From Verrucomicrobiota bacterium (GTDB taxonomy: Bacteria; Verrucomicrobiota; Verrucomicrobiia; Limisphaerales; CAIMTB01): a stretch of 35,954 bases of DNA. Position 1 is the stretch's first letter. Every line of letters starts with the position of its first letter. Positions 1 to 10,400 of this stretch are shown in pieces. Both the position numbers and the translations under genes were made by a program. The notes beneath the pieces are model-generated. The model was not told where the DNA came from. It made no database searches and worked only from the letters and a program-made list of their open reading frames with translations. Location of the stretch: positions 1 to 35,954 of the forward strand of contig CAUJJW010000183.1 in NCBI GenBank assembly GCA_963205105.1. Reading direction: 5' to 3'.

Positions 1-591
1 GAGCATTCGGGTCCGCATCATGTCCGATGTGACGTCCGCTGGATTCGCGTCCCGACCGTCCGGTGCCCAGCGACCCGTGAGACCTGCCTGGTAGGACGGA
101 TCCACCTCGGTGGAGTGGCTCAGTCCGGGAGGACCTCCCTCCGTGAGAGGAAGCTGGAGCCGGTACGTGTGCACATCCCCGGCAGGGGCCTGGTCATCCA
201 GGGTGATGGAGAAACCATTATCCGCATACCCATAGGCATCCGGATCGCTGCCGCCACGACGACCAGGCCGGTTCAAAAGCACCGCAAACCCGGAATCATG
301 GGAAAGCGTGGCATAGAAATCGCCGTTGAAGGCTCCACCGGCGACCGGGTTCTCCAGGTGAAACCAGACGTTCACGTCCGTGATCACCTCGATGTTGGAC
401 GTCACAGTCCGGGTGTCGCTCACCCCGAGCCCGCTCCCGTCGCCTGGTGTCAGCGGCAACGGCAGTCCCGCGAAGTCATAGTTCTGGAGGATGGGTCCGT
501 CCCCAGGCAGGGGATCGGCAAACGGCGACCACGCGGAACGCCACGAAAGCTCGGACGCGGTTTCGAGCAGGGTGTCGAGGAGGCGGATCAT
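1..591 (-). CDS. P-domain (proprotein-convertase-like) protein, C-terminus beyond window
   Basis: The reading frame is open from the ATG at 591 to the left edge, 197 codons without a stop; an in-frame stop at 609-607 makes this the only ATG start. Residues about 45-160 look like a bacterial P domain (proprotein convertase P-domain family): an SDTRTV core, then VNVWFHLEN, a GGAFNGDFYATL stretch, an HDSGFAVLLNRPGR stretch and an ITLDD segment. P domains are beta-sandwich modules often attached to secreted proteases or adhesins. The visible N-terminus (MIRLLDTLLETASELSW) lacks an obvious signal peptide, which is odd for such a protein; export may be cryptic or the true start may differ. It begins 25 bp after the stop of the WGPF-repeat gene and is probably the next gene of the same operon. 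What follows the P domain is unseen. Confidence 0.7.
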   Translation of the reverse strand, partial: MIRLLDTLLETASELSWRSAWSPFADPLPGDGPILQNYDFAGLPLPLTPGDGSGLGVSDTRTVTSNIEVITDVNVWFHLENPVAGGAFNGDFYATLSHDSGFAVLLNRPGRRGGSDPDAYGYADNGFSITLDDQAPAGDVHTYRLQLPLTEGGPPGLSHSTEVDPSYQAGLTGRWAPDGRDANPADVTSDMMRTRML

Positions 592-616
592 GTGAGGAAG
601 GGGATGTCAGACCGGA

Positions 617-2959
617 TCATCGGACCGAGACCCGATAGAAACGAATCGGAGTGGTGTTGGCGGCGGGATCGACGACCTCACCGGTTCCCAGGGGACCGGC
701 GGTGCCTTCGGCCAGAAACCTCCAGGACCTCAGATCTGGTGACACTTCCACGCGGCAGACAACGCCTGGAACCGCTCGGAAACGAACGCGCGCCCTCCCG
801 CCTGGCTCGGGGAGCACCGCAACAATGGCAATGCGCGAGGTCGTTGGTACGGAGGAAAACAGCACTGTGGCGGACGTCACCGACGTGAGGCCGTAGGAGT
901 CTTCGACCGTGTAACTGAACTGGTCCTCGCCTGGCGGCCCGGACACGGCGTCATAGTAGATCCATGGGCCGATCATCCGAACACCCGCTCCGGAGGCTGA
1001 AGTCGCCCCCACGCTCCGAATCCTGAGGCTGTCGCCGTCCACGTCACTGTCGTTGGCGAGCAACTCAACCACCGAGAACTTCGCCGAACGGACGGGGGGA
1101 CGTTGGATCAGATCGGGCTGAGCCAGCGGGGCATGATTCAACGCCACGACATGCGCTCCGGTGATCGGCACCGAGAGTGCATCAAAAACCCCGACGCCCG
1201 CAAAGGTGGCACTCTGCCGAGGCGCCTGGGATGGCGTTACCTGGTAGCTTAGCGTGCGTCGCTGTGTGCCGTTGAAAGGGCCCCATTTAACCTTGGATTG
1301 AACGGCGTCGAATGAGCCGCCCTCCGAGATCAGGGATACAGCGGCGTCTTCAGGCACATCATCCTCGACGAAGGCGAGTTCCACGGTGGGTGCGGGTTGG
1401 ATCTCGATGCGAACGGTGAACGGGATCCCCGGGGTAAAGCGCGGTGGAAGGGTGCGGCGGATGAGACTGGGAGTGGGGTCAGACCGGCTGTTCCCGGTTG
1501 CAAGGACCTTCTGGGCATCGAACCAACCCTCGGCCAGCCATGGAGCGGAGATTCTCAGATCGGCCGAGGACCTCACTTCTGCCTCGAAGTCGCGAGGTTG
1601 GGCATCTGGAAACGGACCCCATTTGAGGCGTCGATTCACCGCATCCAACGTTCCGTCGTGATTGGCGGCGACGAAATCCCACCCAGGCGGGAGTCTCAAT
1701 TCGATGGCGTGCACCTTGGTGGTCGACGACGGAACAGAGTCCAGGCCGACGACAAGTGACTGGCCGGGATCGAAGAATGCCGGCACGGAAATGCCCAGGG
1801 AACTGGGGGCCGGCGCGTCCGCGGCCATCCAAACCGATGGACCGTCCGTGGGAATTTCCAGCGCATCGAAGACAGCGCGCCCGCTGAAGGGGAAGGATCC
1901 TGGGGCAAGGTTGGGAACCTGGACTCGGAACGACAACGTACGGGATTGGGTGTCCGCAAAAGGGCCCCATTTGAGGCGCTGCCGGACCGGATCCCAGACA
2001 CCACCCTGGGTGATGTCCACCGGTGTGAGACCCGCCGGGAGATCCTCTTCCACCGAGTGCGTTCTCACGTAGGGCGCCGGATCGGTGTGGATCTGAATCG
2101 TGGCGAGCGACGCGGCAAGGTAGGGATTTGGCAACTGGCGGGCCAACATGCTGGGCCGCACCGGGAGATTCGACATGCCGCCGACGGGCACCGGTGTGGA
2201 TTCAAAGATGGCGGTTCCGGAAAACACGGCGATCGATCGTGAATCGACGCCAGGAAGCAATCGGTACGTCAGGTCGCGCGGGGTTGGATCCAGAAATGGA
2301 CCCCACTTCAGGGTGCGGGTGCGGGCGTCGAAACTGGCCTCGGTCAGGGACGGTGCCGGTGTCCAGCCCTCCGGAACGGTTTCCTGAAGAGCCCAAGCGA
2401 GGGCGCTCGAGCCGGGACGCACCGCCAAACCTACTTCCAGTGGTTGGCCTGGAAGGTAATGGGTCGGGAGTGTGCGATTCACCCGGCCGGGGCGCTTGAG
2501 CAAGGTGTCCGGGCCATCGGTTGGGACGACATCGATGTTGAACGCCGCAGTGCCTTGGAAGACGGCGGTGAACGGAGCGTCGATCGGTGGTGTGAGCTTG
2601 TAACCGAGCGTGCGGGCCAGGTTGTCGGCGAACGGCCCCCAACGGAGGGTATGTCCGCTGACATCGAAGGCGCCCCCGTGGCTGACCTCGGAAATCGTCC
2701 ACCCGGGAGGGACTTGTTCCTCAACGGAATGGACGGAGGTGAGTTCAGGCGGCGCGATGTCCAGGAGCACCTGGAAGGCCACCAGATCCTCGAAGAACCC
2801 AGGTAGAGTCCGCAAGGCTCCGGCAGCCTGGGCTCTGAAGCTCGAAGCGGCGATCAGCCAAGCCGCCAGGAACGCCAAGACCATGGTCCATGGTCGGTCC
2901 AAGACCAAGCCTGGCGCAGGCTTCCTCCATGCAGAACCGACTGGAATGGATCGGCGCAT
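617..2959 (-). CDS. Secreted protein with five WGPF repeats and a cadherin-like domain
   Basis: 780 aa. A signal peptide with core MVLAFLAAWLIAASS starts at residue 26, so the ATG at 2884 is an alternative start; the ATG at 2959 lies 7 bp after the upstream gene. Residues about 55-600 hold five copies of a ~112-aa beta-rich repeat. Each has a VEE-x-[VL]-P-x-G-W-like strand, a GG-x-[FW]-D turn and a conserved [LV][KR]WGPF followed by an R-x-L-x-[YF] segment; WGPF falls at residues 107, 219, 331, 447 and 559. Residues about 608-702 look like a cadherin-like/Big-type domain (LANDSDVDGDSL). The C-terminal ~60 residues (VEVSPDLRSWRFL to IRFYRVSV) match a short terminal module also present in two other proteins of this window. 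No catalytic motif is visible. I infer an extracellular structural or adhesive role. Confidence 0.85.
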   Translation of the reverse strand: MRRSIPVGSAWRKPAPGLVLDRPWTMVLAFLAAWLIAASSFRAQAAGALRTLPGFFEDLVAFQVLLDIAPPELTSVHSVEEQVPPGWTISEVSHGGAFDVSGHTLRWGPFADNLARTLGYKLTPPIDAPFTAVFQGTAAFNIDVVPTDGPDTLLKRPGRVNRTLPTHYLPGQPLEVGLAVRPGSSALAWALQETVPEGWTPAPSLTEASFDARTRTLKWGPFLDPTPRDLTYRLLPGVDSRSIAVFSGTAIFESTPVPVGGMSNLPVRPSMLARQLPNPYLAASLATIQIHTDPAPYVRTHSVEEDLPAGLTPVDITQGGVWDPVRQRLKWGPFADTQSRTLSFRVQVPNLAPGSFPFSGRAVFDALEIPTDGPSVWMAADAPAPSSLGISVPAFFDPGQSLVVGLDSVPSSTTKVHAIELRLPPGWDFVAANHDGTLDAVNRRLKWGPFPDAQPRDFEAEVRSSADLRISAPWLAEGWFDAQKVLATGNSRSDPTPSLIRRTLPPRFTPGIPFTVRIEIQPAPTVELAFVEDDVPEDAAVSLISEGGSFDAVQSKVKWGPFNGTQRRTLSYQVTPSQAPRQSATFAGVGVFDALSVPITGAHVVALNHAPLAQPDLIQRPPVRSAKFSVVELLANDSDVDGDSLRIRSVGATSASGAGVRMIGPWIYYDAVSGPPGEDQFSYTVEDSYGLTSVTSATVLFSSVPTTSRIAIVAVLPEPGGRARVRFRAVPGVVCRVEVSPDLRSWRFLAEGTAGPLGTGEVVDPAANTTPIRFYRVSVR

Positions 2960-2966
2960 GGGGCGG

Positions 2967-4403
2967 TCAATCAGCGGCGCGGGCCCGGAAGAAGCGCTGC
3001 GTCAACCCGAGCTGAGACACGGCATAATCGAGGCCACCGGAATCATCCGCGGTGACGGACTGGACGGGGCTCCACTGCTGAAGGTTCGTCGAGGCTTCAA
3101 TCACGTAGCGACCTCCCGGGTTTCCGGTGAGGCGGAGTCGAAACTGTCCGTCGGCAGACAAGCTGGATGCCAGGGAAGGCGGACTGGCGACGCCGGGCGG
3201 CAGCACCTGCTGAACTCCGGCCAGGGCGAGGCTGCGGCCGTTGAAGGAGCCGATTCCCTGAAAGGCCCCCGTGGTGGAAGTGCCCGGAAGGGCGGTGACG
3301 TCGTACGTCAGTTCGCGCGGTTCCGTGTCGTAGAAGGGGCCCCACTTGATCTTCTGATGGACGCGATCGATGCGCCCTCCATGACTCACGTTGCGAATGA
3401 TCCAGCCCGCAGGAGGTGTCTCCTCGATGGCGAACGAAAGTGTGGAGCTGTCCGGGCGAACCTGAATGCGCACGGGCGTGGCCTGAGCCGGGGTGAAATT
3501 GACCGGGGCTGATCGCATGACTTCCGGGCCCGACTTGCGGGGGGCGACGCTCTGCAGCGCAAGGGAGCGCCGAGGTTCGGAGGTGTCCATGACCGTGTTG
3601 TCCTCGTGCAGGGCCGGGCCGGGAGGTGGATTCACCCACCACATGGGTGCGTTCGTGGTGGGACTGTTATCGAAGAGGTACGCCTCGCCGCCTTTCCACA
3701 GCGCGCCGGCGCGGGTGACGTAGTTGACGGGGATGATTTTGGGCTCGACCGACCATTCCTCGCCGAGTTGCCAAGCCAGGGTGTAGGCGGTGACTTCCCC
3801 GATGCTGATGGCGTCGTTGGCGGGGGCGATATCGGCGGGGTGCCGCCCATCGGCGACCAGCGGGTTGGTCTGGTCGAGGAATTCCTGGAGATTCGAACGG
3901 CCGTCGCCGTCGGAATCCAGAGCGGGGTTGCCACTGGTGGAGGTTCCGAAGTGGGTCAGTTCGAAGGCATCGCTCATGCCGTCGCCGTCACCATCGACGT
4001 CGCCGAAATCCAGCCGCACGAAGCCACCGCGTTCGGAGAGGACATGGGTGGTGGAATCACGAACACCGGTGGCATCGCGGACGATGACATGGACGGTGGA
4101 ACCTAGGGCGAGAGCGCCGGGCTGGAGCAGGGGTGGCGCGGATTCGGCGGTGGCGCGAAGGGCATACAAGTTGCCGGCGCGGGCGCTGGAGCCCATTCGG
4201 TATGTCCGAAGGGCAGGGCCGTTGGCGGTGGCTCGGAGTTCGACGGAGACATCCACGTTGGTTGACGTGACGTAACGTCCGTCGAGGGCGATGGAGCCGA
4301 AGAACACCGTGTCGGGCTCGGGGATGCCGGCGCGGGCGGTGACCGTTGCGGCGAGGCAAGCCAGCGAGAGGAGACGCAGGGCGGAAAGGATCCGGGATTT
4401 CAT
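2967..4403 (-). CDS. Secreted protein with Ca-binding DGDGD repeats and one WGPF repeat
   Basis: 478 aa with a clear signal peptide (LLSLACLAATVTARA). Order of parts: a beta domain at about 30-130; a calcium-loop region at about 134-185 with DVDGDGDGMSD and DSDGDGRSN, typical of thrombospondin type-3/EF-like repeats; a dockerin-like second segment at about 196-242 (NDAISIGEVTAYTLAW then YVTRAGALWKGGEAY); one WGPF repeat at about 300-385 (IKWGPF at 352-357, preceded by SHGG); and a terminal module (IEASTNLQQWSPV to RFFRAR). The single WGPF repeat is the unit repeated five times in the next gene downstream, so the two products probably have related roles, inferred to be structural or binding. 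It sits 31 bp after the giant gene and 7 bp before the five-repeat gene. No enzyme signature is visible. Confidence 0.85.
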   Translation of the reverse strand: MKSRILSALRLLSLACLAATVTARAGIPEPDTVFFGSIALDGRYVTSTNVDVSVELRATANGPALRTYRMGSSARAGNLYALRATAESAPPLLQPGALALGSTVHVIVRDATGVRDSTTHVLSERGGFVRLDFGDVDGDGDGMSDAFELTHFGTSTSGNPALDSDGDGRSNLQEFLDQTNPLVADGRHPADIAPANDAISIGEVTAYTLAWQLGEEWSVEPKIIPVNYVTRAGALWKGGEAYLFDNSPTTNAPMWWVNPPPGPALHEDNTVMDTSEPRRSLALQSVAPRKSGPEVMRSAPVNFTPAQATPVRIQVRPDSSTLSFAIEETPPAGWIIRNVSHGGRIDRVHQKIKWGPFYDTEPRELTYDVTALPGTSTTGAFQGIGSFNGRSLALAGVQQVLPPGVASPPSLASSLSADGQFRLRLTGNPGGRYVIEASTNLQQWSPVQSVTADDSGGLDYAVSQLGLTQRFFRARAAD

Positions 4404-4434
4404 GGCGGCGTGATGACGGGGTTGTCCTCGGGGC

Positions 4435-7400
4435 TTACAGGCCGGTGTAGGAATACGTCTGAAGGAGCACCTTGATGTCGGTGTTCGAGTCGATGAATTT
4501 TTCCAGTCCCTGCTGGGGATCAGCGAGGAAGGTGCCGCCAGGGATGATGATCATCCATTCCGTGTTCCACACGGAGCGTCCGATCAGGCGCGCGTCGGAA
4601 ACGATCTGGTCGCGATCTTCGCTGATGTCGAATTCCTCGCCCGAATCGTGGAAGGCGCGAATGCCACCGTGGCGGCGGATGGCGGCGAAGCTGCCGCCGA
4701 GGGTGTCGAACTCCGGTATCCAGAACGGATCCTTGAGCGAGGCATTTCCGATGGGGAAGGGAACCGGAATGGCTTGATCGATCACCCGCCATTCGCGGGT
4801 TCGGAAATCATCCGCCTGCGAGGGGGACCTCAGGATATCAGCCCCCGTGGGGACGATGTAGAGGCGGGGAGTGAACGAAAGCCCGTTTCCGTCGTAATTG
4901 GACAACCAGACGCCGACGGAACGGATCTTCGTCGCGAACCGGCTGGCGTCGTAGGCGGAGTCGCCGCCACCCAGGGGGAGGTTGAAGAAGTTCAGCCCGA
5001 ATTGAATGGTCGACGGGAACTTGAGCACGAGGCCCGGCTGGGGTCCGAGCAGTTCGGGTGCGAACGGACGGCAGTGCCGACGGAACTCAGGCAGTGCCCA
5101 AAGGTCAGGCACCAGGGCTGCCGTGGCGCCGTTGGCCGACTGACCGCTGCGCAGAGCGGCGCGCCACCGCAGATCGGAGGCATCGTTCGGGTTGTCGGGA
5201 TCGTCATCGGCGATGCGGAAGAGTTCCTTGCGAAGCGAGAATCGATTTCCCTCAATCTGGGGATTGTTGAAGCCGAACTGGCCCCGAACACTGTCGAAAT
5301 TCTGGATCATGCGGCCCAGCAAGTCGGAAAGCCCGGGTTGACCGACGACCGGTTCGCCGTCCTCGACCTGACCCAGGCTGCGCTGGCGGACAATTTGAGC
5401 GAGGAAATCGGCGCCGGCGCGCGGGTCGTCGCCGAGCAGATTGATCTCATAGTCGTACGCGGTGGCGGCGAGGTAGACGTAGCGTGCAGCCAGATCGAAT
5501 TGTGCCCGGTATTTTTGCAGGGCGTCATTTCGGAAGATGCGGAAGGTCATGTCCTGGTAACGCGCTTCAGTGACATCGGCGGCTGTCTCGGTGCGGAACC
5601 GGATGAGTTCGTCCTGGGTACGAATGCCTTCGGCGAGGGTGGCCTGGTATCGGCCTACGATTTGACGGATGGCTTCCGCCTGCTTGTAGACCTCGATTCG
5701 AGTGGCGGCTTCATTGCGGAAAAGGGCTTCAATGCCCGCGACCGCCTGGAGCACCTCGAATCGCTGCGAAGCGACCTCGATGCCGAGTTCGGTCCCGAGG
5801 CCAAGAACCTCCTTGCCGAGTCCAACGATTTCCTGGGCGAGGCCCAGGTTGTCGGAGACGGTTTCCATGCCGAAGGCGGAGCCTGCCGGAATCGCCTTGG
5901 CGAGTGCTCGCGCGGGGGAGGCAACGTCTGTGGCGAGGCCGACGACCTTGGGAATGCCCTCCATGGTGGCATCGCCGACATCCCGGATGAGGCCAGCCGT
6001 GCCGCGGAGGTTGACCTCAATGACCCGCATGATGCCGATGGCGATGTTGGCTGCGGTGACGCCGGCAAACTGGGTTCCCTTGAGAGCCGTTTTGGCGAGG
6101 TTGAAGGCCTCCAGTGCTTCGAGAAGTGCGATCTGATCGCGAATCTCGGCGATGAGACCGTCGTAGTTTTGGAGGGCGATCTTGAACTGGCCGTTGGCCT
6201 GGATGAGATCGCTGAGGATCTGCTGCAATTCACCCGGGGCGCGGCGTTTGCCCATGGCATCCGTTGCGGTGAACCCGTAATCCGCGGCTGAGATGGGGAA
6301 GTCGACGGTGAGGATGCTGGTGTCCACCGTTTGGGGATCGAGAACGCTGTCCTGTTCAAAGCTCAGGATGGCGCCGACGTAGAACGAACGCTTGGTGGCA
6401 TCCGCGGCCATGGGTTTAAAGAAGGCCGTGTAGTTCGTGGTCGGTGGGAAACGTCTGCCCGTGATATCCTCACCATCCACGTACATGTAGCGATAGAGGT
6501 CGGGGCCGTTGTAGCCGCTGGGGTAGGTTTTCCCGGCGCCGATGTCGCCGGCGTAAGGGTAGCCGAAGATCTCGATCAACCGATTCTTGTAGTCGAGTTC
6601 CCTGGATCGGGCGTTGCGGGTCAGGTCGTCGACGGTGTCCTGGTTCTGACGCAGGTTCTGGGTGCCGCGATTGGCTTCGTTGAAAACCCGGAGGGCGTTT
6701 TGCAGGCCCTTCACCGCGCGTTCCATGATCTGGTCGAAGTGGGTGAGGCCCTGGACGGCGCGACGCCCGATTTGGGCGGTCGACCCGACTTCGTTGAAGG
6801 TCGGGTCGAGGTCGAAGGGAACCACGCCCTTGGCGAGCCCAATCGGGTTCAGACCCAGATCGGCTTTGTCGAGAGTTGCCTGAATCTCGCGGGCCTGATC
6901 GGTGATTTCGCCCAGTTCGTTGACAGTCTGGCGGTCAATTTTTCGAATACCGACTTTCGAGGGGTCGGTTTCCTCGGAGGGGAGGACAGCGTTGGCGGTA
7001 AGCCAGTCGAGATAAGCTCCCTGGCCGGCGCGGCGCGCCCAATCGGTGACACCCCAGGCGCGGTCGGGCCGGGTGTCTTCGTAGCCCTGCCATTGGCCAT
7101 CCGGGTCCTCGACGTACTCCAGGCGATAGGTGAGGTCGACGGTCTCACGGCCTGTGCGAGCGCGGGCTGCGGCGGCCTTGGCGAACTTGCGTTCGTCGAG
7201 GAAATCGACCTCCTGGGCGACCCCGGCGACATTGACGCGTTCGGTTCGTGGAACCCAGGTGAACTTGGGGTGCCGGAGGAGGGCGTAATAGGACTTGATA
7301 GCGGTCAGGTAGTGCCCCCAGGCGTCGCCATGACCTTGTGGAAAGAGGATGCGAGCGTCCTTTTCGTCCAGGAAACCGTCAAAGTTCTGATCGTTGATAT

Positions 7401-10400
7401 TGTAGGTCTGCTGATAAGCGACCTCGCCTTCGCCGAGGGTGAAGTTCCAGAAGAGACGATTGTAAACAGGGCGGGCGCCGACGCCGGCGAAGGTGTCGTC
7501 ACGGCCTCTCAGCAGGGAAAGTTCCTCGTCGAGCAGCGAGTCCATCTGGTTCTGGAACGAGAAGATGGAGGAGGCGGCTGAGCCATATTCGAGGCTGGTG
7601 GTGCCGAAGCCAATCGTGGGGTCCTGGGCGTCCGCGTACGCCTCATTGCCCAGAAGCATGTAGAGATCGGCGATGCGGCTGCTGGCCAGGAGCAGCGCGT
7701 TGTTGGCCGGGTTGAAGTTCACAGGAGGCGTGCCGTCGATGCTCAACTTGCGGGCACGATTGAGCACGGTCTGATAGGCCTCGATCAGTCCGATGCTGTT
7801 GAGGTTGTCGGCGCTGGGATTGAAGGCGATGTCGCCCTCGTAACGTTGGCCGGCCTGAACCAGCATGCTGGCGAACGTGTTGACCGGCGCTGCATGGAAG
7901 TCCTTCACGCGGGCGTCGAACGGGTTCAGACCGCGAATGACACGCTTGACCCAACCTTCGCCGAGTGCGGCCCGCGGGCGGATTGTGCCGGAGGGATCCC
8001 CAATCCATTCGCTCCAGACACTCGGGCCACGGAGCCCCACGTTGAAGCCTCGAGAGCGGGCGATAAACCAGTTGTCACTGATGGTGATCAGGCCGGATTC
8101 GCCGCCGGTACCGATGGTGATGTCGTTCACGCCCCGGCCATCCGTGGGTGTGATGTTGGAGTACAACGTCCAGCCTCGGGGATCCACGATCTGCCCATCT
8201 CGATCCACGATGGGAAGATCTTCGGGATCGAAACCCGCGTCGTCGGGCTTCATGTACCATTCGAAGAGAACCCGGTCGGGGTCGCCGCCAAAATCGCTGC
8301 TGTGGCGGAAGGTCAGGCGTTGATCAAAGACATTGTCCGGGAGGATGGGTTTCAGGTCCCCGCCGAAGGGTCCATCGTCGACCCGGATGATATGGAGAAC
8401 CACGGGAAGGGCTCCCAGGGAGGGATCATTGTTTTCAACCAGAGTCAGGTACCGAGGCGGCATCCCGGTGGGCGCGGTCGAATCGATTCGCGTCACGCCT
8501 GCTTCGAAGGGCGCATGGAAGCCGTCCGGATTCCCATCGAGTGCGAGTCCGACGTTGGATTCATCGAAGCGGAAATAGCGGGCCAGCGTTGGCTCGTCGC
8601 CGTTGAGACGTTTGGCAAGATCCTGACGGATGCCGAAGTCGGTGCGCGTGGAGGTCCAGACCCGGAAATCGTCGAGGATTCCGACGAAATTCGAATCGGC
8701 GACTCGCGCGCCGGCGGCATCGCGACCGATGACCAGATTGCCGGAGCCCTGGAAGGCGCCGCCTGGCGGGTTGTCATGGGCAACGCGCTGACCGTTGCGA
8801 ACGATCTGACGGAGGTTCTCAACCGGGTCGTAGGTGCAAGCCCAGTGGACCCACTCGTCGACGTCGGCGGTGAAGGCAGGGGACACCAGCGTGGCGGCGG
8901 CGTTGCCCTGCTCAAATTCGAAGAAGAGCTGATCGGAGGCGGTAAACCCGATGGCGAGGCTTCCACGCGGGGCGCTGGTGCCCTGGCTCACGAGGATCCG
9001 TTTCGCGGATTGCGTGGAACGGAGGACCCAGAACTCGATGGTGAAAGGCCTTGAGGCGAGCAAGGTTTGGTCGCCGAGGTTGACCGCGCTGTTGGTGGCA
9101 CCGTTGAACAGAAGCGCCTGACCGGGCTGGGTTAAGGGCGAAGGGATTCCGGCGAGACCGGCGGTCAGTGTCTTGGGCAGATCCCCGAGTGGCTCGATGA
9201 CCACATTCGTTCCCGTGAGTCGATATCCGGACAGTCCTGTAATTGCCTTGGGAATGGGGAACTGGAGGGTGACACCGGTGCGAGTGATATCCTGGGATTG
9301 GCCGGTCTCGGGATTACGAACCGACTCGACCCACCGGTAGGCGTATTGGGAGGTGAGTCCGATGCGCAAATCCTGGTCGGGTCTCGAATCGCGCGGTTCC
9401 AGGTCAACGCCATTGGGGTTTCGGGTCAGGTCGTAGAGTTTGTCGACCACACCCGCCCACTGAATGTCGGCTGGCGCGAGTTGTTTGAGGGTATCGCGCT
9501 CCCGGGATGACAGGACATTGGGGAGCAGCAGGGGTTCGCCGGCATAGGAGAGCTCGTCCAGCAGGCCGGAGAATTCGAGCGCGTGGTTGATCGGATCGTA
9601 GAGGAGTCGAATCCGGAGAACGTAGGGAAGGTCGGTGAAGACCTCCTTGCCCGCCCGGTTGATTCGGGCAAGAGCGGTGGAGAGCTTGAAAGTCTTGTCG
9701 AGGGTCAAGGTCCGCGTGCTGAGCGGGTCGTAGAGGCGGGCCAGGGTGGAGATCGGGGGGGTGACGTCGGTCAGGGGGTTCCAGCCCGGGGTCAGATCAT
9801 CGTAAATGGATTCGACTCGAGCCATGTTCTTGACGCCTGGAAGGCCCCGTTTGGGGGTCATCAGAGACTCCCCGATCTGGAGCGTCGGCGTGACAGGCCA
9901 CCGGATTCGGTAGGTCACATCGATGGGAACCCCGTCGTTGCCTTGGGATGCGTTGGGTGAAGCGAGCGCGGCGTTGGGTCGCCGGTCGAGCCAGGCCAGA
10001 CTCGACCCGTTGGGGATCTCGTTGGTCTTGTCCCGGTTGAAGTCATAAAAGAACCCGGGCTGCATGGGATAGAACCAGCGAATGACCACATTGGTTGTCG
10101 TGCCACCGGCGCCCGCGGCCCGAGCGTAGAGTTTGCCCGCATAATCCTCCCAGAATGGACCGGACTGGCCGTGGGACTCCGGACTGAGTGGCAGCAGGCT
10201 CAGCGGATAGGGAGGTGCGATCTCGGTTGCGGCGACGCCCTCATATTGGAAGAGGAAGGGGCCCTGTCCGTTGATGACCGTCGGCTGATCAGCCAAGACC
10301 TTGAACGGCTTGATGCACCATTCGGTGGTCAGCGGGTCGCGGTATTTGAGCAGGGCATACGCTTGGGAAGCGGGTGGGGAGAGGAGCGCGTTGAGATCGT

